Positions 22,208-34,402 of a DNA stretch of 64,000 bases are shown here, one piece after another. The first letter of the stretch is position 1. Every line of letters begins with the position of its first letter. Location of the stretch: assembly GCA_900291925.1 (NCBI GenBank), contig UWYS01000003.1, positions 496,001 to 560,000 of the forward strand, written 5' to 3'. This DNA is from Thecaphora thlaspeos. Lineage: Eukaryota > Basidiomycota > Ustilaginomycetes > Urocystidales > Glomosporiaceae. The notes beneath the pieces are model-generated. The model had not been told where the DNA came from. It worked only from the letters and a program-made list of their open reading frames with translations, and ran no database searches. The position numbers and the translations under genes were made by a program.

Positions 22208-23566
22208 TCACGCGGACCCTCCGATCCCTTTGCAGATCGAAGGCCACCACTTCTCCTGCAGCTCGATGTCGGCCGTCCTGTCGTCGAGCCTCGCAAACGC
22301 CTGCACCGCCCCTTTCTTTTCCAGCAATGCCGCTCGTACCACACTGTTCCTATCTGTCCACCCGTCTGCCCCCGCTCCTTCGCCCTTGTCCTCTTCCGTC
22401 TGCACACCTTCCTCGTCGAGGTCTACATAGCAAGCCCTAGCGATCCACTGGCCCGCCTGCGAGAGCGAGGTGGCGAACGGCATAAGAGGTAAGATGTACG
22501 ACATGGCCAGTCTGCTCAAGAATCCCGTCTCCCTGCTCAGGCCGGTCCTCGGGACGAAGCCAGGCTGGACAACGACGATCTCGACGCCCTTGTCATCGTC
22601 GCTGGTGGTGACGGACTGTTGCAGGGTCTGGGCGAGTTTGCGACGGTAAGCTCGTACGCCGAGCATCTGGAGGAACTTGGAATGGCCGTAGGACTGCATC
22701 AGCGTCCACGGTACATCCTGTTGGTGCGTCGATGAGAAGAGAGTATCGAGAACGTCGAAGTCTTTGACGGAACGATGAAGCGCACTGCCGGTGAACACGA
22801 TGCGGGTTCTCCTTGCATCGTTCTGGTCTCCTCGCTGCTGAGCGGAAGCAGCACCGGCGAAGCGGAGGATGGCAGGTTGTAGCTGCTGTAGAAAGACGAG
22901 GTGGGCAACGTGGTTGACACATGCGGTCGTCTCGTACCTCCCCTGGTCGTCCTTGAGATGGTCGGAGCGATGGCTCGTGTCCTCTTTGTCGGTCACCAGC
23001 TGTCGTTGGGACTTGGCGAGGGCGGCGTTGAGGAGAAAGAGGTCGATGAAGCTGTTGGGATCCGATTGCAGCTCGTTGCAGAGTGTGGATGCTGCCGCAC
23101 GGACAGAGGAGAGTGAAGAGAGGTCCTGTGACGCATGAGGGACGAAGAGAACGTCGTTGGGGAAGGGGTCAGCTGGTGTCTATACCATCTATGAGAGAGA
23201 AAGTCAGCAACTCACCATGCGCCGAATATCGACGGTAACCTTGGCCGGTCTCAAAGACGACGAGGACGACGCTGCGGCCCGTTGGAGCAGCTCACGCTTT
23301 GCCTTCTGACAGTGATCTGCAGAGGGATCCCTAGCGTAGAAGATGAGCTGGAATCTTGCGGAGTTTGCGGCGAAAGGCGAGTCGAAGAGGGCCTTGAGCG
23401 CCTCGAAGCCCTGTATTAAAGGCATGAGGGGAGCGAGAAGGGGTCAGCCAAGGCGCAGGCTGGTGCGGAAGCACAGGCTGTTGTTCAGGGGCGATGAGCT
23501 TACGAGGCCAGAGTGACCGCCTGTAGCCACAACGGTGCGAGTTGTGGATACGACTGCTGATGACAT
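22208..23566 (-). CDS. Short-chain dehydrogenase/reductase (SDR), substrate unknown
   Basis: Exons: 23566-23504, 23410-23216 and 23125-22208, about 391 aa. The cofactor-binding glycine motif TGGHSGLG lies at residues 15-22 and is split by intron 1, so the first exon alone would look meaningless. DLSSLSSVRAAAS after intron 2 is the usual SDR acidic-residue segment. LLNAAL stands in place of the classical NNAG. A Ser near 200 (VFTGSALH) and Tyr232-x-x-x-Lys236 (YGHSK) complete the catalytic set, and VVVQPGFVPRTG follows as in classical SDRs. The 391-aa length and the C-terminal extension resemble fungal retinol-dehydrogenase-like or 3-ketosteroid-reductase-like members, but the substrate cannot be read from the sequence. 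Possible weak hydrophobic segment at about 300-320. Confidence 0.85.
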
Positions 23567-23727
23567 GGTGAAGAGGGACTCGGTGGTGTCGGGCCAGACG
23601 GAGGGGTAGGAGCGGGAGGGGTGTTGTGGTCAAGAGGCACGAGGCACCAGCGCGAGTGGCCCGAGCTTTGGCAGCGCTCACTCGGGACGCGGACAAGTGG
23701 AGGCCTGCCTTGGATGGACCCTGGCCT

Positions 23728-23776
23728 CTTCCCGCTTCCCGCTTCCCGCTTCCCGCTTCCCGCTTCCCGTTTCCCG
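23728..23776. repeat. 7-bp tandem repeat (cttcccg x6 plus one variant)
   Basis: Six perfect copies of cttcccg are followed by tttcccg. The array lies 79 bp upstream of the ASA1 start, in the 288-bp region shared with the divergent SDR gene. It has the same period as the arrays at 664 and 28022. Confidence 0.9.
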
Positions 23777-23854
23777 CTGCCCCGCTCCTCCGCCCTTCGA
23801 ACCACCACCACCACCACCACTACCACCCCTGTCTCCCCCTCTGGCCTTCCAGCC

Positions 23855-25275
23855 ATGCCCCATCCCTTCTGGATCCTACGTCACCACTCCCCACACTCAA
23901 TACAAGACCTCTCCCTCCATCCTTCCTCTCCCCTCCTCATCGCAGGCGACGCAACAGGCCGCGTCTCTATCTCGGATCTACGACACTACCGCCAGTCCTT
24001 CTTCTGGTCCGCTCACACCGACTCAATCCTCGGCGTCCAGCTACACGGTCGTCATGCCCTCACGCATGGGCGCGATAACACGCTGAAATTATGGCTTCTT
24101 CCCTCCGCCTCTCGAGGCGAGCAGAGAATAGGACCAAGAGGTTTAGGAGGGCAAGTGTCTTTACCTTCTCGTCTTCAACCCACGCTGCCTCAACCACAGC
24201 TGGTGGAATCGATGGAGGTGAACGCTCTGAACTTTGCCAGGTTCTCGCTCTTACCGCTCGTACGACCCAAACTCTCACGAGAGGAGGGTAGTGAAGATTT
24301 CGAAGCGGTAGTAGCGGTCCCGCACACGCTGGACGCAGCCTACTTTGACATCTTTCACCTCCCATCCGGTCGAAGGGTACACGAAGCGGTGTCGAGACCA
24401 GACATCATCACGCAAAAGGCGGGCAGTCGACTGCCTATCATCATGTCGCTACACCTCTTCAGACCCGATCAGCGGCAAGATGACGACTCGCTGGCCTGTC
24501 TCGCGGCTTACGAGGATGGACGCGCTAGACTGTGGAGTCATCAGAGAGGGGCGGCGTGGATGTTGGAATGGGAGAGGAGGCTTCATTCCGAACCTGGTGA
24601 GTCGAGCCTGACGCCCTTTCAGTACTAGCCGTACGGACTTCGTCGCTGACATCCGCAAACGATCGTGGCATCTTGCTGCGCCGGTGACCAGTGATGGACG
24701 TTGCCCTCTCCCACAACAAGCAGTTTGGCGTCTCGGTAGGCGCAGACGACCGTATCGCCCTCTTCAGCATCTCGGTAGGTCATCTGCATTGCCCCTCGCC
24801 CTCTTCCGCCCGCCAACCATCTCGTACTCACCCCAAATATTTTCCCCAACAACCCGGCGCTGGCCAACAGGACGCAAACACGCCACCACTCCTCGTCGAA
24901 ACTGGAAAAGCAGGCAAGTCATCCATCTCAATCTCTCAAGACGACAGCCTGATCGCCATAGCGGGATGGGACGGGAGGTAAGTTCCTTCCTCGATCCTTC
25001 CATAATCGTCGCACAACACTCTACTGACCCATTCGAATCCGGTCTGGCAAGGAAGAATACGACTTTACGCCTCAGACACATTAAAGGAGTTGGGATCGTT
25101 ACTGTATCACCGCGAGACCGTCGAGACCGTCAGCTTCTTCCAGATGCCGAACGAAGAGCGGGACTGGTCGGACTCGGAGGAAGAGGCGAACGGGAAGGAG
25201 AAAGGGATAGGGGGTTTGTCGGTACTCGCTGCGGGTGGGCGGGATGGGAAGATCTCGTTGTGGCATATCTTCTGA
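23855..25275 (+). CDS. ASA1: ASTRA-associated protein 1 (Asa1), WD40 protein
   Basis: Asa1 belongs to the ASTRA/TTT chaperone module, which helps mature PIKK kinases such as TOR and Tra1. Exons: 23855-24596, 24692-24774, 24871-24977 and 25056-25275, about 383 aa. WD-like repeats are visible: HSIQDLSLHPSSPLLIAGD, WSAHTDSILGVQLHGRHAL followed by DNTLKLW, DVALSHNKQFGVSVGADDRI, SISISQDDSLIAIAGWDGRI, and the closing VLAAGGRDGKISLWHIF at the C-terminus. The start MPHPFWILRHHSPHSIQDL fits the family. The 96-bp intron 24775-24870 is a multiple of three with no stop, so its retention would stay in frame. The gene ends 127 bp from the convergent Cactin stop. Confidence 0.85.
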
Positions 25276-25402
25276 TAGTCGCACGACAGGCACGTACCAC
25301 GACGAGAACGGTTCGAGGACGGGACATTGTACCAACAGAAATTGTAACAACAGAAGTGACGGGAAAGGTGTCACATCGCAACGCAACTTGGCTGGGCCGT
25401 CG

Positions 25403-27872
25403 TTACTTTCGGTATCGAAGACGCTTGAAGTTGACTGACGAAAGCCGCGCAAAGGAAGGAGGAAGCGTCACAAGCCATGGGTCAGCATGCATCTCTCGAC
25501 CTCCCGCGTCTGACAAGGCACGTCGCGCCACCGCCGCCGTCATACTCACAGTAAAGCTGCAATATCCCTCTGTCAAAGCTGCTCCTGAAGCCGCGTCGAT
25601 GCGAATACTCCCACTCGCGGTTGACGACCCTAAACGCGACGTCCTCGTACGGCGGACCCGCGCTGAACCTCAGCAGCACCGTATCCTGGTTCCCTGGCTC
25701 CTTGATGATCCTATACGTGGGCGCGACATTCTTGTCGATGAGGTCCGGGTAAAAGATGTTAAACTTGTAGCCCTGCACGATCTTGGGCGGCGGGTTGTCG
25801 GTGTCGTAGTGCGTCTGGTTGTACTTGTTCCACTCGTAGCCCGTGTGCACGCGGTTAAAGTAGCGCGGCTTTCGAGGCCGGTACTTGTCCTCCCACTGGT
25901 ACACCTGGCGGACGAGGTTTTCGTCGGCGTTGAATGTCTCTTCTTCGACGTCGAGCGCGCGGTTGGCCTCCTTTTGTAACATGGCTGCGGCAGGATCGCC
26001 AGAGTCGCCCATCGCCGAGTCGTCGCCGCGCGCGCGAGGGATAAAGGCGGCACCAACGACGCGCCGACGTGCCTCGACGATGCGTGCCCGGTCCTCCTGG
26101 ACCGTGTAGACGGGCAGCTGGCGGTCGTCGTACCGCATCTTGTTCCAATCGACGGGCGCCGGCTCCATCTCGTCCGGATCGTACAGCGCCTCGAGCTCGG
26201 CCGCCTCGACCAGATCGCGCGCCGCCTGCTCGTCGCGGTCCGCCTCGGCCAGACGGTCCGCTTCGCGCTGTTGCGCGACAGCCCCGCCGTCTCCGAGCTG
26301 GTCGAGCAGATTCTTTTGCTGGCGCAGCGCCTCGTCCCGCTGCTTGCGCTGGAGGTACTCGATTCGGTTCGAAAGCACCACCTCGTGCATGTCGCGCAGC
26401 TTGGCCTTGGCGCGCCACACAACAATCGACTTGAGCACGCGCTCCCAGTACTCGACATCGACCGGCTCGCCCGAGGCAAGCTTCGACCGCACCTGCTCCT
26501 GGAGCGTCAGCAGCTCATCGGTCGTCTTGATCGATAGCATGTCGTTGATCTTGGACTTTTCCGAGGCATCGAGGCGCGGGACAGGCGGGCGGCCGGCTCC
26601 TCCTGCCGCTGTCGGGCGGGCGGCGCTCCTGAGCTCTTCCAGCTTGTCGTCGCACACAATGATCATTGACTGTGGGAGAGGAGGCGATGCAGGCGTCGGA
26701 ATGCTGTCGATGAGTCTTTCGTTCGTTCGCTCATTGGTGACCTTCTGAAATGCAAACTCACCCTCCAGAAGTCCAGGTTCGCTTCGTTCTTCTCGAGTGA
26801 GAGATACATCTTGATGTCCTGGTGCAGCTCCTCCGTCTCTGCCAGCGTGATGTTCTGCAGGCAAGGCAAAAGAGAAGGGAGTGGACGTGGGGTGAGATCG
26901 CTGAGATCGTTTGGCGCAAGGGGCGGCAACCGATGCGTATACACAAGCAGCTGGGCTGCAACCCACCTCAAAGATGTTGTATGGCTCCTCGAGGTCGATC
27001 TCGAGGCCGGCTTCGTCGTCGTCGTCGTCTTCGTCATCAAAGCCTTCGTCGTCCTGTTCGGCCGCCTTGCGTTCGCCGAGCGTGGGGTCGGCCCACTTGA
27101 GGTTGACGCTGAGGATGTCGATGGGCTTTGCGCGGTTCTCTCGTATACGGATGGCGGCGCGCCTCTTTGATTGCTCGAGGTAGAAGTCGTCCTCTCTTGC
27201 GACCCACTCTGCCATCTGCGCCGACTCTGCGAGGCGAGCCATGCGTGCTTCGTCCTCTTCGCGTATAGCCGCCTCCTTTTCCCTCTCTGCGCGTCTGGCG
27301 TTGAGCTTCTCGATCTCTGCTTTGGCCTCTTCCCTCCTCTTTGCGTCCTTGAGCTCTGCCTCCTCTTTGGTGAGGCCGAGCTTGCGGTCCTTTTCCTCCT
27401 TTTTTCCCCAGCTGAACTTCTGGCCGAGGTTGGCATCGTTGAAGGGGTTGTCCTCGGCGCTGTACATCATGAGCTCTGCCGCCTGGGTGCGCTGCGCTGC
27501 GGCGGCATTGTCGTGATCGTCGAAGTTGTACTCGTCTAGCTCCTTTTCGCGTTTGGCGCGTTTGGCGGCCTTGCGTTGGCGTCGCTCGTCGGATGTCTCC
27601 CTACGCTTGGAGGAGCTGGAGGCACGTGCGTGTCTGTGCGAGCTGCGTTCCTTGTCGTCGCTGCGGTCGTCATCGCGATGGCGCCTGCTTCTGCTGCTGC
27701 TGCTGCTGCTGCTGTGGTGGTGGTGGTGGGAGCGTGACGAGGAGCGGTGGTGGTGGTGGTGACGGTAGCGGTCGCGGTCGCGGTCGGCGTCGGGGTCGTC
27801 GCTTTCCCGGTCGTGAAGACGTTTGCTGGTGCTGGTGCTGGTGCTGCTCTCGTGATGGCGATGGGAGGGCAT
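25403..27872 (-). CDS. Cactin, spliceosome-associated protein
   Basis: Cactin is a nuclear splicing factor that supports faithful pre-mRNA splicing and telomere-related transcripts in other fungi. Exons: 27872-26967, 26854-26762, 26669-25550 and 25434-25403, about 716 aa. The N-terminus is an Arg/Ser/His-rich RS-like domain (about 1-115). A charged helical region follows (about 150-240), then the Cactin middle domain (NITLAETEELHQDIKMYLSL; KLEELRS...). The C-terminal Cactin domain runs from KPRYFNRVHTGYEWNKYNQ through NIFYPDLIDK to the terminus. The last exon is only 32 bp and supplies FNFKRLRYRK, which completes the conserved C-terminal LQLYFNFKR signature. Without this exon the protein would end in unrelated intron-coded residues. 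The gene is divergent from LSM12. Confidence 0.92.
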
Positions 27873-28249
27873 GTCGAAGTGGGAGGATGGCGTGAAGTGG
27901 GTGGTGGCAGGTGCGAGCGGGACGGCAACGAGCAAGGCGAGTCGCGCGAGGAGCGGTGGCCAAAGCCACTTTCGCCGTGCTCGCGCGTGCACGTGGAGCA
28001 CGACTCGGCTCCGATGCGCCAGGCGCACGGCGCACGGCGCACGGCGGACAGCGGACAGCGGACAGCGGACAGCGGACGGGGCCACGGCAGCTGTCGTGGC
28101 GGGCACCCATCTCTCTGGCTTCCTTCCGCCTGCTCATCAACTCTCACACATACTCTCTCCCGCGCGCCCTGACGCCAGCCTTGCCCCATCGTTGCCATCC
28201 CAACGCTCGCAGCATCACTCCTCGCTCCACCGCCCTGCCTTCTCCCACC
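27873..28249. promoter_or_regulatory. Divergent upstream region, Cactin / LSM12
   Basis: These 377 bp hold no supported gene. The open frame extending the Cactin start to 28106 is repetitive and is not considered coding. The main feature is the 7-bp array at 28022-28077. Confidence 0.5.
28022..28077. repeat. 7-bp tandem repeat (ggcgcac x3, ggcggac, agcggac x4)
   Basis: Eight consecutive 7-bp units with stepwise unit drift lie in the Cactin/LSM12 divergent promoter. The period matches the arrays at 664-691 and 23728-23776, but the unit sequence differs. Confidence 0.9.
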
Positions 28250-29341
28250 ATGGCTGCCGCTAGCCTTGACAAGTACATCGGCCACCAGCTCCGCTTCACC
28301 CTCTCCTCTGCCACTTCTTCCTCCTCTTCCAGCTCGCAACCCCGCAAGATCACCGGCAAGCTCTGGGCCTGCGACCCTTCCCTCGGCGCCGCAGCCCTCG
28401 AGACCGTCTCGAAACCCCTCCCCGCACTCCTCGCATCGGCGCCCGCGTCCGCTGCTGCCGCGCTCCACGCATCCCGCACCCGCTCCTCGGCCGCTCCCTC
28501 GACAGCGACGCCCGCCTCGACCGCCTTCGAGATCGTAAAGATCAGCGAGATCAAAAGGATCGAGTTCCTCACACCACCACACGAGCAGCAGCACGGCGCC
28601 GCTGCCGCAGAGGGTGCGAGTGTGTCGCACGGCTTGACGCCCGTCCATCCCGTCTCGCTCGCGGCTGCACAGGCTAGGGAGGCGCACGCGGTCAAGCTCA
28701 GTCTCGCAAAGGCAGCAAAGCTCGGTGGTAAAGAGGTCTCTGAGATCGGACAGCTCGTATTCGACGCGCTCAGCAAGACGTGAGTAGGCCCGTTCCCTAG
28801 CGCACCCCTACCCGTCCCTGGTGTCCCTCCAACGTTGCTCACCCGACCTCCTCATCTCTTGCCCCTTCCGCTTCGACGTATGCAGATTGCCGTGCAGATG
28901 GCACAACTCCCACATTATCGTCCTTGACGAAGTTGTGATCGTGAGTTCATCCTTCCTGCTCGGTTCTTCTGGCGTCGCTCCCTCGGCTCGCGCTGAACCC
29001 CGCCACCCTCCATCCTTTCTTCTTTGCCTTGCCGTCGCCGAACGTCGCCTGCCAGTCTGGACCAGGCTACGACTCTTCGTCGACAAACGTCCCAAACTTC
29101 ACACCGCAGCAGCTCCGCTCATACATCGACGGCACCGCCACCGCCTCTGTACCAGAAGGCGCCCAAGCAAAGGCCAACAGCTGGAACAGGGTCGTCAAGG
29201 TCGTGAGTAGTACCTTTCCATCTTGCTCGACCTCACACAAAGTAGCAGTCTAGGCAGTACATTCGCTCACGCATCCCCACTCCTTTCTGGTCACAGCTCG
29301 AGGGCGAAAGACGAAAGATCCTGGCCAACCAATCCACATGA
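28250..29341 (+). CDS. LSM12 homologue (Lsm domain plus anticodon-binding-like AD domain)
   Basis: LSM12-family proteins bind RNA or nucleotides and associate with ataxin-2/Pbp1-type translation regulators. Exons: 28250-28779, 28886-28940, 29056-29202 and 29297-29341, giving 258 aa. The N-terminal Lsm-like part (about 1-110) includes YIGHQLRFTLSS, KITGKLWACDPSLGAAALET and FEIVKISEIKRIEFL. The C-terminal AD domain starts near 145 (AREAHAVKLSLAKAAKLG), continues across intron 1 as LPCRWHNSHIIVLDEVVI, and then SGPGYDSSSTNVPN with WNRVVKVLEGERRKI at the end. Three small introns interrupt the AD domain, and all joins keep the frame. It is convergent with NPC1, 108 bp away. Confidence 0.9.
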
Positions 29342-29449
29342 TCATTGTACAGGCTTCATTGCAATCAAAAGCCACATCTACACACACAGACCATGCACGC
29401 CAGCCTTCTTTGCTTCCATTCCATTTCCTTCTCCATCCCTTCCACGACC

Positions 29450-32400
29450 CTACCGTCGCGCCTCATCCTCTTCCTCACTCCCCTCGTCCTCCTCATGGCC
29501 AGACAACAACGGTCTATACTCAGCCCCAGCCCTCTGCAGACGACGCTTGACGTCGTTCTCGTCCTCTCCATTACTCCAACCACTCCCTCCGAACAGACTT
29601 AGCAGTACGGGCAGGAGCACCAGTCCGTGCAAGAAGCCCAGGATGATCAGGCTTAGCCAGGTTCGGGCGTAGTAGAGCTTCAAGCTGCGGTCTTGAAGCA
29701 AAGGGGTAGGGGAGAGAGCAGGGGGATGGGTCAGTGGAAGACAGGAGTGGGCACGAGAGCGGAAACAAGAGCGACTTACAGATCCGACTTGGTGAAAATC
29801 AACACGCCTACGCCGAGCAGTTTGGTCGAGAAGATACCGCTGACCACCTATTGATCGCGACGAGACAGCAGCATGGAGGAAAGGACAAGTGAGCTGTCAG
29901 CCTCAGTCCCTGGAAGCAACACCAACAGCAGCCTCGCGGGAGTGACCTGAACTCACCGAATCACCAACGTCCGCCAAGGCCGCCCAAGCTCTCTCATCCC
30001 TCTCCTTCTGCGCCATCGGATGCGTCCTGGGCAGCGATCCGGGGGCCCTCATGAACGCCCTCGCAATGTGCGCACAGAACTCGACGCCAATCGCCGAGCA
30101 TACGCTCAGGTTGACCAGCGTGAGGGCGTTGAACTGAATGCCCCAGTATCCCATCATACCCGCCACGCCGAACACCGCGCTCGCGACGCAGACGGTGACG
30201 AGCAGACCGGTGCGCCAGCTGCCGAGCAGCAGCGTCGTGATCCCGAACACGGCCGCTGCAGCAGCGCCGAGGATCTGGGCGGCCATCGAGGCGAGGTAGG
30301 TGTACTGCTCGAAAAAGACAAAGAACAGGCTGTAGGGGAAGACGCGCGCGCCCGTGCGCGCCGAAATGTCGGCAGAGATGCGGTCAGCCGCTTGGAGGGC
30401 GGCGATGAAGTCCGCCTGGGACCGCAGCGAGCGGAAAAAGGTACGGAAATGCGAGGCCTCGATCCCGCTGATGACCGGCTGCTCGCCGTCGCCCGAGCTC
30501 GAACGCAGGCTGAGGGCGAAAGAGTAGGCCGCCTGTCCTCCCAGCGGACAATCTTCATTGGTGGGGCTGTGCAGCCACTGTTCGAGGTACTTGAGGAACT
30601 CGCCCTCCTCCGGCAGACCGTCCATTGTGATGTTCCACGGCGGGATGTGGTCCTGGAAGCACGACTGGCAGGCGTACTCGCTCTCGTTGGGCCCACAAAA
30701 GGTGGATGGGTCGCGCTTACGGACGCGACAGCATCCCTCCAGCACCGGGTTGAGCCATTGCAGGAAGTCGTCGATCCAGCTGCTGGCCGGCTCGGCGAGG
30801 AACGAAACCTCGGGCCGTCGCCGCTCGCCCTCGAGCCAGTTGGCAAGGGAGAGGTCGTCGCACGTGGTGAAGCGGCCGCAGAGGGCCTGCTGGCCGGGCC
30901 GGTGGGTAGGATTGGTGCCGGCGGCGACAAAGTAGACCGGCGGGCCGACATCGAGCAGGCCGTCGATCGCGTCAAAGTAGGATCGCAGGTAAGACCGCGA
31001 GGGCAGGGCCAGCCGCTGGTCGAGGCCCATCTCGATGCGGCGCACGCCAATCGAGCTCAGCACAACGACGCCGGCAAAGACGGCGATGACCGCCTTCTTG
31101 ACGGCCGGACGCAGCAGCGCCGGGGCGTAGGTGAACTTGATGAAGCGCGCCAGGTCGCCCGGCTCTGACGAGCTGGACTCGGCGATCCTGCTCAACGCCT
31201 CGGCACCACCACCACTCTCCAGGGCGGGTGCGACCCGTCGGACCTTGATACAGGGGAGACAATCGAGGCGACCGCTCTCGATCCGATCGGCATCGAGCGC
31301 CATCGCCGCGACAAAGACGGTGCAGTGGAGCGTGGCGACGATCAGCATGCTGCCGGCCGCGTAGAGGGCAAAGTTACGCACGGCCGGCATCGGCACCAGG
31401 GCGCCCAGCAGGAAGGTGACGATTTGCGTAGAAGCGCTAAGCAGAATTGACGGGCCCATCCGCGACAGAGCCCTGGCGGCTCGCTCATGAGAAGACAGCC
31501 AAACCGCATCCTCAGTGACGTACGGACTCGTGGTCCGAGCGGCTGCGCCCATGTTGCCGTAACCAGGTCCGTCGCCATCTTCCGTTTCGTCCATGGGCTG
31601 CTGCTCGTCGTCGCCATCGTCATCCTCGCCGAGGGCGGTGCTCGCCTGGCGCGATAACGAGGAGCGCGGGAGACCATTGCTGCCAGGACCGTCCTGCTTA
31701 TCCATCTCATTGCAGAGCAGGAAGACGTTGTCGACGCCGACCGCAAGCAGCATAAACGGGATCACCTCGGCGATGATCAGGGTGACCTTGACGTTGAAGG
31801 CGCTGAAGATGCCGACCGCACACGAGACCGAGACGAGCACCATGGCGATCCCGAACAGGCCCAACGTGAATTTGGAGCGCGTGCAGAAGTTGGCGACGGC
31901 GGAGACAAGGCCTGACCTCCGCTGCGATACCTGGCCGCCAGGTCTCGGGAAGAGGGAGGGCACCCCTCCGACGGCACGCCTCCCGCCGCGACGCCCGCGC
32001 AGGTACTGCAGAAGGTCCGACGACCAGCCAGACGACGAGGCCGATTGGCCCGCGCCCGCGCCGCCGGTTACGGTCGTATCGGAGAGCGAGATCGGCAGAT
32101 CGTCGCGTGCCTCCCTGCCACCCAGCGTGAGGGCGGCGTAAAGGAACATCAAGAGGTACGAGAGCACTACGATGTCAATGTCGGTGTTGCTGCTGCTGCC
32201 GATCTCCGTTTCGAGGCTGACGCCCGTGCTGAAGGATAGCTCGAGACCAATCTCGCGGCGCCGCTGCGACAGCTCGTGCTCCTTCGCCAGGCCATCGGGG
32301 CCCGCTTCCACCTTCTGCGCTCCCGACACCTGCAGCAGGAAGGTCAGGAAGGCCTCCTCCCACTCTTCGGCCTTTCTGATCTCCGTCTCGTTGAGGCTGT

Positions 32401-34402
32401 TGTCGAGGATCCAGGTGATAACCGCAGCGCGTGCATCGCTGGCACGTCCAGGACGGACTACACCGAAGCCGCCGTCGTCAAAGCCGTCGTGGCGCGGCTC
32501 GCGGATGACGTCCGGGATGCCGCCGAGCACAATGTTCTGCTTTAGCGGCTGGCCAAAGATGGGCAGGCACTCGGCTGGCGACGAAGCGCACTGGCTGAGC
32601 GTTGCATCCCAGTTGTCGGCTGTCACGCCAAAGCCATCGAGGTTATCCTGGAAGTAGCCCATCAGGCTCTGCACTACGCACGGCGTGCCCTTGCCGGCGG
32701 GGGCGAAGCAGACGTCATCGAGCGTGTAGCTATTGGGGACCGAGCGGAGGTTGCGAACGTCGGCCTCAAAGTCGCGCATCCACTCGAGACGCTCCCACGA
32801 GAGGGCGGGTGGGTGCGAGGCGATCGCTTTCTTGCTGCGGTCGGCCGCGATCTGGTGCAGATCACGGTGCGAGGAGGCATCCATCAGGAAAGCCTGCTGT
32901 GGGCGATAAAAGGGGCCAAACTGCTCGTCAAAGTACTCCTTCTGCAGCTTGCTGCTCGAGTCGGGCGCCACCCAGAGGCGGACTGGGTCGGTCTCGATCT
33001 GGAAATTCTTCCAGCCGATGTTGGAGACGCCGACAAAGACGGCCGCCAGCATAAATGTGATGTAGGGCTTCTTGGCACAGAAGAGTCCGAGGCGGTAGAA
33101 CCACTGCGAGAGGATGTTATTGAGGACGTACTTGCGCGGCTGGGCCACCTCGAGTGCCGAAAGGGCGTCGTTGGTGCCGAGGCCGACGCCCGTGCCGAGG
33201 CCGTCGGGCACCGAGCTGGAGCTGGACGCCTGCTCGCCAAAGTGGCCGAGCCCACGCGCACCCACAAGAACGGGCCGGCGTGCGCCCAAGCCGTTCGAGC
33301 CCCCGTTGGAGCCGCTGGCGGAAGCGTCGCCGGAGAGGCGAACATCGTCGGCCCGTTCGTCATTGCCGTCCTCGGAGGTGAGGCGGACGCGCTCGAATGT
33401 GCTCGCGTCGCTGAAGAAGCTGTAGCCGCTGCTGCGCTGCCTTGTGGTGGGCCTCCGTTTGCCCCGTCGCAGCCTCGACAAGGTGCCGTAGCCGACAAAG
33501 AAGGCCAGCACCAGAAGGAGGTAGGCGAGCGATACGGCAAAGGCGTAGCATGAGACGCCTGCGATCTGGCAAGTCGAACATCCAAGCGACGGAGCCGCCA
33601 GGGGAGGAAGAGCGGCGCATGTGGAAGGGCAGTCGACGCATGCGCAGCGCGACAAGAGGTCCGTATCGCCGCAGTGGCGTGGCGATTCGTTGAACGGCAG
33701 CGGCGGCGGCAGAGTGGCGTTGCGATGCTGCGTCTTAAAGGCGGAGTAGGACGGGGTGTCCGGTTTCTTGTCGTCCTGGCTTGCGCCACTGCTCTCGTCC
33801 TTTCCTGTCCCGACGTGGGGGAAGTTGATCTGGAAGGGGCTGCCGACGAGCGGCTTCTCGTCGCCAAGGAACCTGAGGAAGGCATCTGCGTCACGCGCGC
33901 CGCCGCCAATGAGGTCCATTGCGAATCCATTGCTGGCGCCAAACTTTACATCCTTGCAGCTGTCGTAGAAGGCGCGCTTCCAGGACTCGTCAATGTAGTA
34001 CTCGACGCTTTCGACGGCGATGGAGGGCTTGCCGTCGCTGCCGGTGAGCTGCTGAGTGGAAGAGACGTCGAGGAACTGAGACTGGTTGGGGGAGCAGGTG
34101 AATGAGCAGAAGAGATTGCGGAAATTGTTGCGGCAGGCGGGGCAGGAGGCTATGAGCGCCTCTGCCTGCTGGAGGTTTGCAGCGAGGCTATCTACCTGAT
34201 CGGCGGTGCAGCAGACGGGCCCTTCGGCAAAGTCTGCGCCGCATACGTCGAAGAGTTCCTTTCGCATCTGCGGGGACTGTAGCCGCTCTGCCTTGAGGTC
34301 GACGGGGCATGGGAGGTCTGGGCTGAAGCTGTTCTTTTTGCCGCACGAACCGCGGATGTGGCAACGGCCGGGCGGCCGATGCTTGGGAGCGGGCTTGAGC
34401 AT
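29450..34402 (-). CDS. NPC1 / Ncr1-type sterol transporter
   Basis: NPC1 exports sterols across vacuolar/lysosomal membranes. Exons: 34402-29957, 29847-29780 and 29684-29450, about 1582 aa from the first in-frame ATG. The Cys-rich N-terminal sterol-binding domain (about 14-260) has GRCHIRGSCG, CPACRNNFRNLFCSFTCSPN and QSQFLDVS. The sterol-sensing domain spans about 837-1040 (IIAEVIPFMLLAVGVDNVFL). The C-terminal Patched-like membrane block runs to the end (FNALTLVNLSVCSAIGVEFC; then FLHGLVLLPVLLSLFGG in the last exon). The protein ends with an acidic cytosolic tail. No signal peptide is visible at the ATG at 34402. The open frame extends upstream to about 34660 without an ATG and is His/Ser-rich. 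Family members normally begin with a signal peptide, so a 5' exon is probably missing from this model, and a retrotransposon begins at 34674. Confidence 0.93.

Noticed and set aside
23728..23776. CRISPR-like array
   Set aside because: The repeats are contiguous 7-mers without spacers in a eukaryotic promoter.
24684..25979. 431-codon plus-strand frame spanning the ASA1 3' end and Cactin
   Set aside because: It uses a different frame from the conserved WD repeats and is antisense to the Cactin C-terminal domain.
27873..28106. N-terminal extension of Cactin to 28106
   Set aside because: The extension is encoded by the 7-bp tandem array and is repetitive. The ATG at 27872 begins the RS-like domain.
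30020..31168. 382-codon open frame on the plus strand
   Set aside because: It lies wholly opposite NPC1 coding sequence, is rich in Arg/Glu/Gly and shows no domain. It mirrors a well-supported gene.
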